A stretch of 64,000 nucleotides of DNA from Metapseudomonas otitidis (GTDB lineage: Bacteria > Pseudomonadota > Gammaproteobacteria > Pseudomonadales > Pseudomonadaceae): positions 124,001-188,000 of the forward strand of contig NZ_FOJP01000008.1 of NCBI RefSeq assembly GCF_900111835.1, in the 5' to 3' direction. The notes below the pieces were generated by a model that ran no database searches, had not been told where the DNA came from, and saw only the letters and a program-made list of their open reading frames with translations. Both the position numbers and the translations under genes were made by a program. Of the stretch, positions 42,879 to 51,284 are shown piece by piece; within the stretch, counting starts at the first letter, position 1; each line of letters begins with the position of its first letter.

Positions 42879-44065
42879 GAGGTGGCTCCAGTGGGATCGA
42901 GAGGGGTGAGCGCGGCGCCGGTGGGGCGACGTGCCAGGTGCAGGGCGAGGAACGACAGCAGCAGGCAGCCGGCGCTGACCGCCAGCATGCCGCTGTAGCC
43001 CAGTGGGCTTTCCAGCAGCGGCCCGGCGACGGCGGGGCCCAGGGCCAGGCCGCCGCCGATGACCAGGTTGACGCTGTTCATCAGCCGGCCGCTGCGGTCC
43101 AGGTCGGCCAGGCAGGCCAGGATCAGCGGCAGGACGAAGGTCCAGGTGTACTTGAACAGCAGCGCCGCCACCGCGAAGCGCAGGGTGCCGGGCAACCCCA
43201 GCAGGAGCAGCACCGACGCCGCCATGGCGGCGTAGCCCAGCACCAGCGGCAGCCCCCGGGGCCAGCGCCCGCCGATCAGGGTGACGGTGGTGGAGCCGGC
43301 GATGCCCAGCAGCGAGGCCACTGCCAGCAGGGTGCGGGTGGTGTCCGGGTCGACGCCGGCCCGTTCGGCCAGGGCGCCGATGAAGGTCCACACCCCGCTC
43401 AGGCCGATGTAGAAGGCCAGCACCGCGAACAGCCCGCACCAGGCGCGCAGGCGCGAGGGACTGGCAGCGGCTTCCATGCGGGCCTCCGGCGCCTTCATCC
43501 CGGCCGGGAAGGCGCGGGTCAGCGGCAGGCACAGCAGCATCATCCCGGCCCGCCCGAGGTACAGCGCGGCCAGGCCAAAGTGCGCGAACAACACTGGCAG
43601 CACCCACAACCCCACTGCGCCCAGCACCAGCTGGCCGATCAGCCAGAAGCCATAGACCCGGTCACGCTGGTCGCTGGCCACCGCGCTGGCGATGCACAGC
43701 ACCATCAGCGTGCCGCCGGCCAGGGCGCTGGTGAAGCGCAGGCCCATCAGCAGGGGCAGGTAGGCCTTGTCGGTGATGAAGGCCGAGGCCAGGTTGACGG
43801 CGATGAACAGCAGGGCCGCGACCCGTGCCACCCAGCGCCAGTCCAGGCGCGCCTGCCAGAGGTAGGCGGGCAGGGTGGCCAGGCTCATGGCCGCCAGCTC
43901 GATGGAGAACAGCTGGCCGATGGTGGCGGCCCCCAGGCCGAGCTGGTGGGCCAGCTGGGTGGCGATGGCGGGCGCAGCCATCAGCACCAGGGGCACCACG
44001 GCGGCGAACAGCACGATGGCGCAGAGACGCTCGCGGGGCAGTCCCGCCGATTCCTGTGTGGTCAT
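42875..44065 (-). CDS. MFS transporter
   Basis: A 396-residue major-facilitator permease with about 12 membrane helices. The start at 44065 is chosen because GAGGG lies 8 bases upstream; an in-frame ATG 27 bases earlier would overlap the preceding gene. It overlaps the amidohydrolase downstream and follows the outer-membrane gene by 10 bases. Substrate unknown; an acylated amine or aromatic acid would fit the neighbours (inference). Confidence 0.88.
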   Translation of the reverse strand: MTTQESAGLPRERLCAIVLFAAVVPLVLMAAPAIATQLAHQLGLGAATIGQLFSIELAAMSLATLPAYLWQARLDWRWVARVAALLFIAVNLASAFITDKAYLPLLMGLRFTSALAGGTLMVLCIASAVASDQRDRVYGFWLIGQLVLGAVGLWVLPVLFAHFGLAALYLGRAGMMLLCLPLTRAFPAGMKAPEARMEAAASPSRLRAWCGLFAVLAFYIGLSGVWTFIGALAERAGVDPDTTRTLLAVASLLGIAGSTTVTLIGGRWPRGLPLVLGYAAMAASVLLLLGLPGTLRFAVAALLFKYTWTFVLPLILACLADLDRSGRLMNSVNLVIGGGLALGPAVAGPLLESPLGYSGMLAVSAGCLLLSFLALHLARRPTGAALTPLDPTGATS

Positions 44066-44075
44066 GGCGGGGCCC

Positions 44076-44945
44076 TCAGAAGACGTGGACATAGCGCAGC
44101 AGGACGTTGCTCTGCTCGAAGGCGTTGGTGGTGGCGACGTTGCGGGTCACCCCCAGCAGCACCTGGTTCTGCCGGTCCAGCCAGTGGCCCACCTCGAAGC
44201 CCACCTGGCTGTAGCGCTGGTGGGTGTCGTCCAGGGTCCGGCCGTTGAGCTCCAGTTCGCCGCCGTCGGCGTGGATCAGGCGCAGGGCGCCGTAGGTGCT
44301 GGGGGTGAAGTCGTAGGAGGCGAAGGCCTGCAGGCGGTAGAGCGGCTTCTGCTCCAGGTCCTGGCCGAAGTAGTCGTCGTTCTTGCCGTAGAGCTGGGTC
44401 TCCAGGTTGGCTTCGAGCATCCAGCGTTCGCCGATGCCCTGGGTGTAGTTGTAGTTGAGGTGCAGGGCCCAGCGGTTGGCCCCGGGGGAGGCGTCGGGGT
44501 TGCGTCCGTGGTACTCGCCCAGGGGCACGCTGAGCATGGTCAGCAGGCCGCTGTAGGTGCGGTGCTGCGGGTCGTTGATGAAGAACAGCGTGCCGCCCAC
44601 CTGGGGATCGCCCAGGCCGCGTTCCGAGCTGCGGCTGGCGCTGCCCGGCGTGCGGATGTCGATGTCGGCGTAGGAAACGATGAACTGCGGCGTGCACAGC
44701 GTGCCGCAGAGGTCGGTGAATATCAGTTGGCGCCAGGCGAAGGCGTTCACCGCCAGGTCGGCCTTGCCGCTGGAGCCGGGGCCGTGGAATTCGCTGGCAC
44801 GGGTCATGGGCAGGTAGCCGACGCCGAGCACGGTGCCGACCGGGGCGGAGACGAAGTCCCGCGCGTTGAGGTCGGCGGCGTGGGCCGGGGTGGCCAGCGC
44901 CAGGGGCGCGAGGGCGAGCAGGAGCGGAGTAAGGCGGGCAAGCAT
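44076..44945 (-). CDS. outer-membrane transporter of the phenol-MetA type
   Basis: A 289-residue exported protein (signal cut after AHAA or nearby) made of beta strands, ending LLRYVHVF with terminal Phe. I place it in the family called MetA-pathway of phenol degradation, outer-membrane proteins tied to aromatic catabolism. It is first in the outer-membrane/MFS/amidohydrolase set and follows a LuxR-type regulator on the same strand. Confidence 0.75.
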   Translation of the reverse strand: MLARLTPLLLALAPLALATPAHAADLNARDFVSAPVGTVLGVGYLPMTRASEFHGPGSSGKADLAVNAFAWRQLIFTDLCGTLCTPQFIVSYADIDIRTPGSASRSSERGLGDPQVGGTLFFINDPQHRTYSGLLTMLSVPLGEYHGRNPDASPGANRWALHLNYNYTQGIGERWMLEANLETQLYGKNDDYFGQDLEQKPLYRLQAFASYDFTPSTYGALRLIHADGGELELNGRTLDDTHQRYSQVGFEVGHWLDRQNQVLLGVTRNVATTNAFEQSNVLLRYVHVF

Positions 44946-45032
44946 GGGGCGGTCCTCGGATTGTGGTGGGCAAAGGGGCTCCGTCCCGCCGGGCGGGCCG
45001 GCAGGTGGAGCAGACAGGGGGAGGGGCGGGCG

Positions 45033-46016
45033 TCAGCCCGGGGCGCGGTGCAGCAGCTGGCTGATGCCGGCCTTGCCGTTCACGCCGAGCTTGTCGTAGA
45101 TGCTGCGGATGTGATGGCGCACGGTGTTGGGCGCCACGCCCAGTTCACGGGCGATTTCCTTGTAGGTGCGGCCGCTGCCGAAGCGCTGGGCGATCTCCGC
45201 TTCGCGGGCACTGAGGCGGGCCATCGCCGGTGTGCGGCGGGCGCTGAGCAGGAACAGGTCGCCGACCTGCTTGGACTGCAGGCACAGGTTGCGCCCGCTG
45301 AAGCCCTCGGGCCTGACCGCGTCCGGCAGCTGCGGCCCGTTCCACTGCGGCCACTCCCCCAGCAGCAGGTCGACGAAACCGGGCTCGGCGTAGTGCAGCA
45401 GGCCGTGCCGGTCGCCCACCGCCAGCGCCGTGGCGGTGGGGCCTTCGAGGCTTTCCCGGTGGGTGACCAGGCTGCGCAGCTGGTTCAGCCCTTCGGCGGC
45501 CACCAGGTGCGGCATGCACAGGTCGAAGAGGAAGCGCTCCTGGGCGTTGAACGGCGCAGCCCCCTCGCGGCGGTAGAGCGCCAGGTGCACGCTGAGGCGG
45601 CTCTGCGGGTCCATGTGCACCCCGCAGAGCAGCTCGCGGAAGCCGTGGCGCTGGCCCAGCCAGCGCAGGCCGGGGGAGCTGGCGTCGGACTGGGTGTCGA
45701 TGATCACCGAATGGCCCGGGTCGGCGTGGGTGCGCTGCACGGTCGGGTCCTGGTCGCGGATGGTTTGCCAGTCCGCCAGGTAATGGCTGGGCAGGTTGTA
45801 GAGCTGGGTGCTGTGCTCGCAGGGCAGGCCGTCGATCAGGGCGGCACGGCCCCACCAGGCCTTGTCGAAGTCGATCAGCTGGCGCAGGCGCGACAGCACG
45901 CCGGCGTGGAAGCGCTGCATGGCGCGTTCCTGGGCCAGGCGGGTGAGGTCCAGCAGCAGGGCGTTGTAGGCGCCGATCTGCCGGGGCGTGATCTGGATAT
46001 CGGTGAGTGCGGACAT
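45033..46016 (-). CDS. LuxR-family transcriptional regulator
   Basis: A 327-residue regulator with a carboxy-terminal LuxR helix-turn-helix (LSAREAEIAQRFGSGRTYKEIARELGV, then TVRHHIRSIYDKLGV) and a long unassigned sensing part. The ATG at 46016 has GAGGTG upstream. It lies between the SDR genes and the outer-membrane gene, all on one strand. MoaR, activator of the Klebsiella monoamine regulon that includes moaF, is also of the LuxR type, which makes an amine-related role plausible. Confidence 0.88.
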   Translation of the reverse strand: MSALTDIQITPRQIGAYNALLLDLTRLAQERAMQRFHAGVLSRLRQLIDFDKAWWGRAALIDGLPCEHSTQLYNLPSHYLADWQTIRDQDPTVQRTHADPGHSVIIDTQSDASSPGLRWLGQRHGFRELLCGVHMDPQSRLSVHLALYRREGAAPFNAQERFLFDLCMPHLVAAEGLNQLRSLVTHRESLEGPTATALAVGDRHGLLHYAEPGFVDLLLGEWPQWNGPQLPDAVRPEGFSGRNLCLQSKQVGDLFLLSARRTPAMARLSAREAEIAQRFGSGRTYKEIARELGVAPNTVRHHIRSIYDKLGVNGKAGISQLLHRAPG

Positions 46017-46122
46017 GCAAAGCACCTCGCTGCGACTTTGTTGTTCTTGTAGTCATCAGTGGGCGGCCGGTGTCGGGACGACGGGGCAGGGCCATGGCGC
46101 CAGTATCCCCAGCGCCGGCAGG

Positions 46123-46154
46123 CCCCACCATCCTGCAAATGCAGGATGGTGGGG
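46123..46154. promoter_or_regulatory. 32-bp palindrome (15-bp arms) between SDR and luxR genes
   Basis: CCCCACCATCCTGCA and TGCAGGATGGTGGGG are perfect inverted copies separated by AA. It starts four bases after the SDR stop and ends 107 bp upstream of the LuxR-type start. No T-run follows. It may be an operator or a transcript-end hairpin. Confidence 0.6.
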
Positions 46155-46158
46155 GTGT

Positions 46159-46923
46159 TCAGACGAACGCGCCGGGGGCTTCCGGCAGGGTGGCGCCGCC
46201 GTCCACCACCAGGGTCTGGCCGGTGATGTAGGCGGCCTGCTCGGAGGCCAGGAACAGCATGGCGCCGGCGATGTCGGCGGGCTCCCCCAGGCGCCCGAGC
46301 GGCACGCTGCGGGCGATGGCGGCGGCATGGCCGGCGTCCCCCAGGTTGGCCATCGCCGGGGTGCGGATCATCCCCGGCTCCACGCCGTTTACCCGCACCC
46401 GGTCGCCCGCCAGTTCCAGGGCCGCGTTGCGGATGAAACCGTTGACCCCGGCCTTGGACGCGGCGTAGTGGGTCAGCCCCGGGTAGGCGACGCGCGGGCC
46501 GGTGACCGAGGAAGTCACCAGCAGGCTGCCGCCTCCGGCCCGGCGCAGCAGCGGGAGGGCGCCCTGGGCGAGCCAGAACAGCGCGCCGAGGTTGACTGCC
46601 AGGGTGCGCGCCAGCCGGGCTTCGTCGAGCTGCTCCAGGGGCGTGAGGGGGAAGTAGGCGGCGTTGTGCACCACCACGTCCAGGCGCTCCAGCCCGGCCA
46701 TCAGCGCCTCGATGGCGCGGCGCTCGGCCAGGTCCACCGCGTAGGCGCGGGCTACCCGGCCCTGGTCACGCAACCGGGCGGCCACTGCCTCGGCCGGTGC
46801 GGCCTGGAGGTCGACGATCAGCACCTCCGCCCCGGCTGCCGAAAAGGCCTCGACGATGGCCAGGCCGATGCCCTGTGCGCCGCCGGTGACCAGCACCGTC
46901 TTGCCGCCGAAGGCGCCGCTCAT
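46159..46923 (-). CDS. SDR family oxidoreductase (first of two)
   Basis: A 254-residue classical short-chain dehydrogenase/reductase. The cofactor motif is TGGAQGIG, with NAA (VVHNAAY), the catalytic Ser in VTSSVTG and Tyr-x3-Lys in YAASKAG. Asp after the second strand (VDL) favours NAD. Its start overlaps the stop of the second SDR, and the MoaF-like gene precedes both, so three genes form one translation-coupled unit. Confidence 0.9.
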   Translation of the reverse strand: MSGAFGGKTVLVTGGAQGIGLAIVEAFSAAGAEVLIVDLQAAPAEAVAARLRDQGRVARAYAVDLAERRAIEALMAGLERLDVVVHNAAYFPLTPLEQLDEARLARTLAVNLGALFWLAQGALPLLRRAGGGSLLVTSSVTGPRVAYPGLTHYAASKAGVNGFIRNAALELAGDRVRVNGVEPGMIRTPAMANLGDAGHAAAIARSVPLGRLGEPADIAGAMLFLASEQAAYITGQTLVVDGGATLPEAPGAFV

Positions 46924-47714
46924 GGCGCACCGCCCAGGCGCTCGAAGGCCAGGGTAGGGACGTCCACCACCGTCGCACCGCCATCGGCCACCAGGGTCGC
47001 GCCGGTGATGATCGAGGCCTCGTCGCTGACCAGGAAGCGGCACAGCGCGGCGATCTCTTCCGGCCAGGCCGGCCGGCGCAGCGGCACGTCCGCCGTGACG
47101 CGGGCGTAGGCGCTGTCCAGGTCCTCGCCGTAATGGGCCATCAGCGGCTGCATCTCGGCATCGGCCATGGGCGTGCGCACCCAGCCCGGGCACACGCAGT
47201 TCACCCGCACGCCGTGGGGGCCGTAGTCCCGCGCGAGCGAGCGGTTCAGGCCCAGCAGGGCGTGCTTGGCGGTGGTGTAGCCGCACACCTCAGGGCCGGC
47301 GGCGAGGGAGGCGATGGAGCCGAGCAGGACGATGCTGCCGCGCCGCTCCAGCAGCAGCGGCAGGCAGGCGCGGGCGCTCTGGAAGGCACTGCCGAGGTTG
47401 CTGTGCAGGGCGCTGTTCCAGGCCTCGTCGTCGGTCTGGGTCGCGCTGCCCAGGCCGTGGCCACCGGCGCAGGCGATCAGCGCATCGAGCCCGCCGAAGC
47501 GCGCCCTCACGCGCTCGACGAAGCCTGCCCAGTCCGCACTGCTGGCGGCATCGCCCACCAGCACCAGGCCGCCGGTGGCAGCGGCGACCCGCTCCAGCGG
47601 CTCACGGCGGCGCCCCACCAGCACCAGCTGGGCGCCGTCCTCGGCCAGGCGCCGGGCACAGGCCTCGCCGATCCCGGTGCCGGCCCCGGTGATGAGGACG
47701 GTGCGCTCACGCAT
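46920..47714 (-). CDS. SDR family oxidoreductase (second)
   Basis: A 264-residue short-chain dehydrogenase/reductase with TGAGTGIG, ACAGGHG in place of NNAG, Ser in LLGSIAS and Tyr-x3-Lys in YTTAKHA. Arg residues after the second strand (GRRRE) suggest NADP. Two adjacent SDRs with opposite cofactor leaning could carry out two steps on one skeleton. It overlaps the MoaF-like gene by 8 bases. Confidence 0.9.
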   Translation of the reverse strand: MRERTVLITGAGTGIGEACARRLAEDGAQLVLVGRRREPLERVAAATGGLVLVGDAASSADWAGFVERVRARFGGLDALIACAGGHGLGSATQTDDEAWNSALHSNLGSAFQSARACLPLLLERRGSIVLLGSIASLAAGPEVCGYTTAKHALLGLNRSLARDYGPHGVRVNCVCPGWVRTPMADAEMQPLMAHYGEDLDSAYARVTADVPLRRPAWPEEIAALCRFLVSDEASIITGATLVADGGATVVDVPTLAFERLGGAP

Positions 47715-48528
47715 CGCCGTACACCGTGCGGTTGAGCACGTCGCAGTGGGAGCTCACCGGGAAGTTGGAGAGGGCGGCGAAGTCGGCATCGGCATAGCCG
47801 AAGATCTTGCCGTCGCTGCGGTGGGCCTTCAGGTCGATCATCACCAGCCCCAGGGTGGGGACGATCTTCTCCCGCCAGACGAACAGGTAGAGCTCGTCGG
47901 CGATGCGGTAGTAGTGGCAGCGGTCGGTGTCGCACAGGCCCTGCTCGACGCCGGCCAGGCATTGCCAGGTGTAGAACTGATCGTTGAGGTAGATGTGCTC
48001 GTAGACCTCGGTGGGGCTGTAGCGGTAGCGGTTGCGCAGGCCCACCAGCTCGGCGGTCGGCGCGTGGGGGCAGGCGCCCGGCTCCCAGGGGCGGTCCAGG
48101 GTGCCGTGGAGGAACTGCACGGACACGTCGGTGAGGTCGCGCCCTTCCAGCGCCCGGCGGTACAGGCCCTGCTCGGTGGCCTCGCGCTGGGGCAACTGGC
48201 CGAGCACCGTAGTGAAGGACTGGCTGAGGGTGTCCAGCACCAGGCTCACCGACCAGGCCTGGCCGTTCTCGTGCTTGATGAAGTCCACCAGGTACAGCCC
48301 CGGTCGCACCGACGTGGCGCGGTAGGGCGAGCGCCCGCTGGCGCTGCCGTCGGCCAGCGCCCAGTCCAGCTGGCCCTCGGCGAAGACGTGGGCGATGCGC
48401 CAGCCGTTCTCGAACACCAGTTCGAAGCGGCGGCCATCCAGGTCCGCCAGGTTGGGCAGGATGAACGCCCCCGGGGCAAAGCCCTCGGCCAGCGCGCCTA
48501 CGGTGATCCAGTCGGTTGATGCGGTCAT
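47707..48528 (-). CDS. moaF: MoaF-like protein
   Basis: A 273-residue protein with both halves of the MoaF family: an amino-terminal beta part (RFELVFENGWRIAHVF) and a carboxy-terminal part (TEVYEHIYLNDQFYTWQCLAGVEQGLCDTDR). Despite the usual name it is not tied to molybdenum cofactor synthesis. In Klebsiella moaF belongs to the tyramine-induced monoamine regulon. The ATG at 48528 has GGAG upstream. Both halves look lipocalin-like, which suggests small-molecule binding or a non-redox enzyme. Confidence 0.88.
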   Translation of the reverse strand: MTASTDWITVGALAEGFAPGAFILPNLADLDGRRFELVFENGWRIAHVFAEGQLDWALADGSASGRSPYRATSVRPGLYLVDFIKHENGQAWSVSLVLDTLSQSFTTVLGQLPQREATEQGLYRRALEGRDLTDVSVQFLHGTLDRPWEPGACPHAPTAELVGLRNRYRYSPTEVYEHIYLNDQFYTWQCLAGVEQGLCDTDRCHYYRIADELYLFVWREKIVPTLGLVMIDLKAHRSDGKIFGYADADFAALSNFPVSSHCDVLNRTVYGDA

Positions 48529-48585
48529 GGGAAGCTCCTTGTTCAATGGAGCCTCCATGGTCCGCGCTGGCGGGCGGGGCGGGTA

Positions 48586-49296
48586 TCAACCGGATGGTTG
48601 AGGTTTTCTGTCGGAGGCTTTGATTGGGGACTGGTTAAGAAACAACATCCCCACCAGCTCCGTCCGGTTGCGCGCGCCCACCTTGCGGAACAGGTTGAGC
48701 AGGTGCGTCTTGACCGTGGGCAGGCCGAGGTCGAGGTGGCGGGCGAGGGCCTTGTTGCCGAGGCCGTCGCGCAGGAGCAGGGCGATCTCCCGTTCGCGGG
48801 GGGTGAGTTCGGGCAGGGTGGGGGGGAGGGGGGCGAGGTGTTCGGCGCCGGCCTGCATCAGGCCGTGGAGGGCGCCGAGGCTGGCCAGTTCGGTCGGCTC
48901 GAAGGCGGGGAGGCCTTCATGGCGCAGCAGGGAGAGGCCGGCGATGGGGCGGCTGCCGGCGCGGGCGATCACTTCCACCACGTCGATCACCCGGTGCTGG
49001 CGCAGGAAGCCGAGGTACTGGCGGTTGTCCGCGTCGCTGCGGTGGGCCTGGCCGGTGCGCAGTGGCACCACGGGCAGGCCGATGGCCTGGCAGGTCTGCG
49101 GCTGCAGCGGGTCGAGGTGGCGGTAGTGGTTGAGGTAGTCGGTGTGCATGCCCGGCTGCATGTGCAGCAGGTGGAAGTCGTGGGCCTGCAACTGGTCGTC
49201 GATGCGGTAGAAGGCGGCGACAGACGCGGGGACGAAGTGGGTGAAGGTGTTCAGGCAGTGCCGGGCGAAGCCGGCGGGGTCGCGGGGGGCGGTCAT
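48586..49296 (-). CDS. LuxR-family transcriptional regulator (second)
   Basis: A 236-residue regulator with a carboxy-terminal LuxR helix-turn-helix (LTPREREIALLLRDGLGNKALARHLDLGLPTVKTHL is its region; key residues are the Glu-Ile-Ala and Thr-Val-Lys). The amino-terminal part is GAF/PAS-like in size but shows no clear autoinducer motif. It lies just upstream of the MoaF-SDR-SDR unit on the same strand, with 57 bases between, so it may control it. Confidence 0.88.
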   Translation of the reverse strand: MTAPRDPAGFARHCLNTFTHFVPASVAAFYRIDDQLQAHDFHLLHMQPGMHTDYLNHYRHLDPLQPQTCQAIGLPVVPLRTGQAHRSDADNRQYLGFLRQHRVIDVVEVIARAGSRPIAGLSLLRHEGLPAFEPTELASLGALHGLMQAGAEHLAPLPPTLPELTPREREIALLLRDGLGNKALARHLDLGLPTVKTHLLNLFRKVGARNRTELVGMLFLNQSPIKASDRKPQPSG

Positions 49297-49341
49297 GGCG
49301 GGTTCCTCGCGCTGGGCGGCCGCTCGCGGGTGAGGGCCGCA

Positions 49342-49363
49342 GGCCTGCCCCGTGGGGCAGGCC
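49342..49363. terminator. 10-bp hairpin after the cupin gene
   Basis: GGCCTGCCCC and GGGGCAGGCC pair perfectly around a 2-base centre, 7 bases after the cupin stop on the minus strand. There is no T-run, as with the palindrome after the first SDR. Confidence 0.5.
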
Positions 49364-49370
49364 GGGTGGT

Positions 49371-49736
49371 TCAGGCCACGGCGTAGTAGTGCTTGACGAA
49401 GCCGTCGCCGGGCACTTCCCAGAGCACCGGGGTGCCCTTGGCGACGAACCAGCTGTCGCCGGCCTTGAAGCGGGTGGTCTGGCCGGTGGATTCGTCGGTG
49501 AGGATCACCTCGCCGCTGACCACGGTAGCCTGCTCGTTGAAGGGGTAGGTCATGCGGAACTTGCCGGCGGTGGTGCCGAAGTAGGCGGCGCTGACCGGGT
49601 CGGTGGGGGCACCAGCGGTCATTTTGCCGAAGGCCTTGACCTCGCCTTCGAGGATTTCCGAACCCAGGTCGGCCACGGTGCCCCAGGCATCCAGTTCAGC
49701 CAGGGTGATTCCGTTCTTGATGGGGGTGAGGGACAT
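49371..49736 (-). CDS. cupin domain protein (EutQ/DUF861-like)
   Basis: A 121-residue single-domain cupin (cupin_3 group). The barrel motifs run through TYPFNEQATVVSGEVILTD and GDSWFVAKGTPVLWEV. The usual metal histidines are largely missing, so it may be a binding rather than a metal enzyme domain. EutQ-like cupins and small cupins beside FAD amine oxidases occur in amine catabolism clusters, which fits here. Confidence 0.85.
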   Translation of the reverse strand: MSLTPIKNGITLAELDAWGTVADLGSEILEGEVKAFGKMTAGAPTDPVSAAYFGTTAGKFRMTYPFNEQATVVSGEVILTDESTGQTTRFKAGDSWFVAKGTPVLWEVPGDGFVKHYYAVA

Positions 49737-49825
49737 GGCAGTTGCTCCTGCGAGTGATGAAAAAGTGTGTTTGCTTGATGGATTCCCGCTTCGCGGGAGT
49801 TACGGTGTTCTCAACGCTTCCGGCG

Positions 49826-49942
49826 CGAGCGAGCTGGAGCGGTACAAGGCGGGAGCGGCTGCGGAAGCGGAGTTCACATCTGTGAATGAGCATTCCAAGG
49901 CCGATCCCAACGCCGTACCGCCGACGCTCAGCCGCGTCGATC
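49826..49942 (-). repeat. diverged member of the palindromic element family
   Basis: On the + strand this gap matches the reverse complement of the elements at 51285 and 60961: ACAAGGC, AAGCGGAGTTCAC, GTGAATGAGCA, GGCC and AACGCCG occur in the same order. Its central hairpin GTTCAC/GTGAAT (49872-49887) replaces GTTTAC/GTAAAT of the 60961 copy with pairing kept. Confidence 0.5.
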
Positions 49943-49946
49943 ACTG

Positions 49947-51245
49947 TTAGCGGCGGCCGGTCCAGAAGCCGGACACCTGGTGCCAGGACTTGCCGGCGGT
50001 GAGCAGCAGCGGGCGCAGCTGGTCCTTGCCGACGATGTTGATGCGCCGCACTGAGCTGATCAGGTCGTAGCGCGCCGAGCCTTCGCTCATGCCCTCGGCC
50101 AGCACCTTGCAGATGATGTGGCTGGGGGTGACGCCGAAGCCGGAGTAGCCCTGAACGAAGAAGGCGTTGGGCCGGCCGGGCAGGGTGCCGATCTGCGGGA
50201 ACAGGTTGGCGCTGCAGGCCATGGGGCCGCCCCAGGCGAGGTCGATCTTCACGTCCTTGAGGTAGGGGAAGATCTTCAGCATCAGGTTGCGGTTCCAGGC
50301 CTTCAGGTCGCGCGGGATGTGCTCGACGAAGGGGGTGGCCGCGCCGAACAGCAGGCGGTTCTCGTTGGTCACGCGGTAGTAGTCGATGACCGGGCGGATG
50401 TCGCTGTACGCCCCGCGGATCGGGCTGATGCGCTGGATGAGCTCGTCGGACAGCGGCTCGGTCATCATCTGGAAGGCGTAGGTGTTGATGGTGGTGCGAT
50501 GCAGCTCGGGCTCCAGCTTGTTGAGGAAGCTGTCGCAGGCCCACAGCAGCTTGCTGGCCTTCACCGAGCCCTGGCCGGTGCGCACGGTGATGCGCTCGCC
50601 GTAGGTCACCTCCAGTGCCGGGCTGTATTCGAAGATCTTCACGCCGTGGCTGGCCAGCGCCTTGGCCTCGCCCAGCAGCAGGTTGAGCGAATGCACGTGG
50701 CCGCCGCCCATGTGCAGCAGCGCGCTGCTGTAGGCATCGGAGCCGATGATCTGCTTCACCTCCGAGCCGCCGAGGAAGCGGATCTCGTGGGGCGAACCGA
50801 GGGATTTGAACTCCTTCTCCCAGGCCCGCAGGGTCTTTTCCTGGCGGGCGTTGAAGCCCATGTAGCCGTAGCCGTGGCAGAAGTCGGCGTCGATGCCGTA
50901 CTTGGCGATGCGGCCCTTGATGATGTCGGCGCCCATGTCGCTGATCTCGAAGATCTGCCGCAGGCCGTCCTCGCCCACGTCGTGGCGGATCTTCTCCAGG
51001 TCGTGGCCGATGCCGGCCATGATCTGCCCGCCGTTGCGGCCGGTTCCGCCGAAGCCCAGGTAGCGGGCCTCCAGCACCACGATGTTGGTGATGCCCTTTT
51101 CCGCCAGCTCCAGGGCGGTGTTGATGCCGGAGAAACCTCCGCCGATCACGACGACGTCCGCTTCCAGGTCCTGCTGGAGGGTGGGGAAGCTGAGGTCGTA
51201 CTTCTTGGTGGCCGTGTAGTAGGTGGGTGTCTCGATGTTGATCAT
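49947..51245 (-). CDS. FAD-dependent oxidoreductase, PuuB/amine-oxidase-like
   Basis: A 432-residue DAO-fold flavoenzyme. FAD binding is by VVVIGGGFSGINTALELAEKG with GGTGRNGGQ close behind, and the end (FVQGYSGFGVTPSH) is the second FAD contact. The pattern resembles gamma-glutamylputrescine oxidase (PuuB) and related amine oxidases. The ATG at 51245 gives the usual 35 residues before the dinucleotide motif. It leads the same-strand run towards the MoaF/SDR unit. The exact substrate is unknown. Confidence 0.88.
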   Translation of the reverse strand: MINIETPTYYTATKKYDLSFPTLQQDLEADVVVIGGGFSGINTALELAEKGITNIVVLEARYLGFGGTGRNGGQIMAGIGHDLEKIRHDVGEDGLRQIFEISDMGADIIKGRIAKYGIDADFCHGYGYMGFNARQEKTLRAWEKEFKSLGSPHEIRFLGGSEVKQIIGSDAYSSALLHMGGGHVHSLNLLLGEAKALASHGVKIFEYSPALEVTYGERITVRTGQGSVKASKLLWACDSFLNKLEPELHRTTINTYAFQMMTEPLSDELIQRISPIRGAYSDIRPVIDYYRVTNENRLLFGAATPFVEHIPRDLKAWNRNLMLKIFPYLKDVKIDLAWGGPMACSANLFPQIGTLPGRPNAFFVQGYSGFGVTPSHIICKVLAEGMSEGSARYDLISSVRRINIVGKDQLRPLLLTAGKSWHQVSGFWTGRR

Positions 51246-51284
51246 GACTGCAGCCTGGACAGTGGGGGGACGGCTGGCGCCGAA

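Noticed and set aside
42879-43607. Upstream extension of the HDAC-like frame
   Set aside because: Residues before MSRRTAFLSDEH read across the MFS gene in another frame. The ATGA overlap at 42875-42878 gives the natural start.
47707-48528. Molybdenum cofactor biosynthesis role for the MoaF-like gene
   Set aside because: The usual product name is misleading. MoaF stems from the monoamine regulon, and no moa/mob genes are near.
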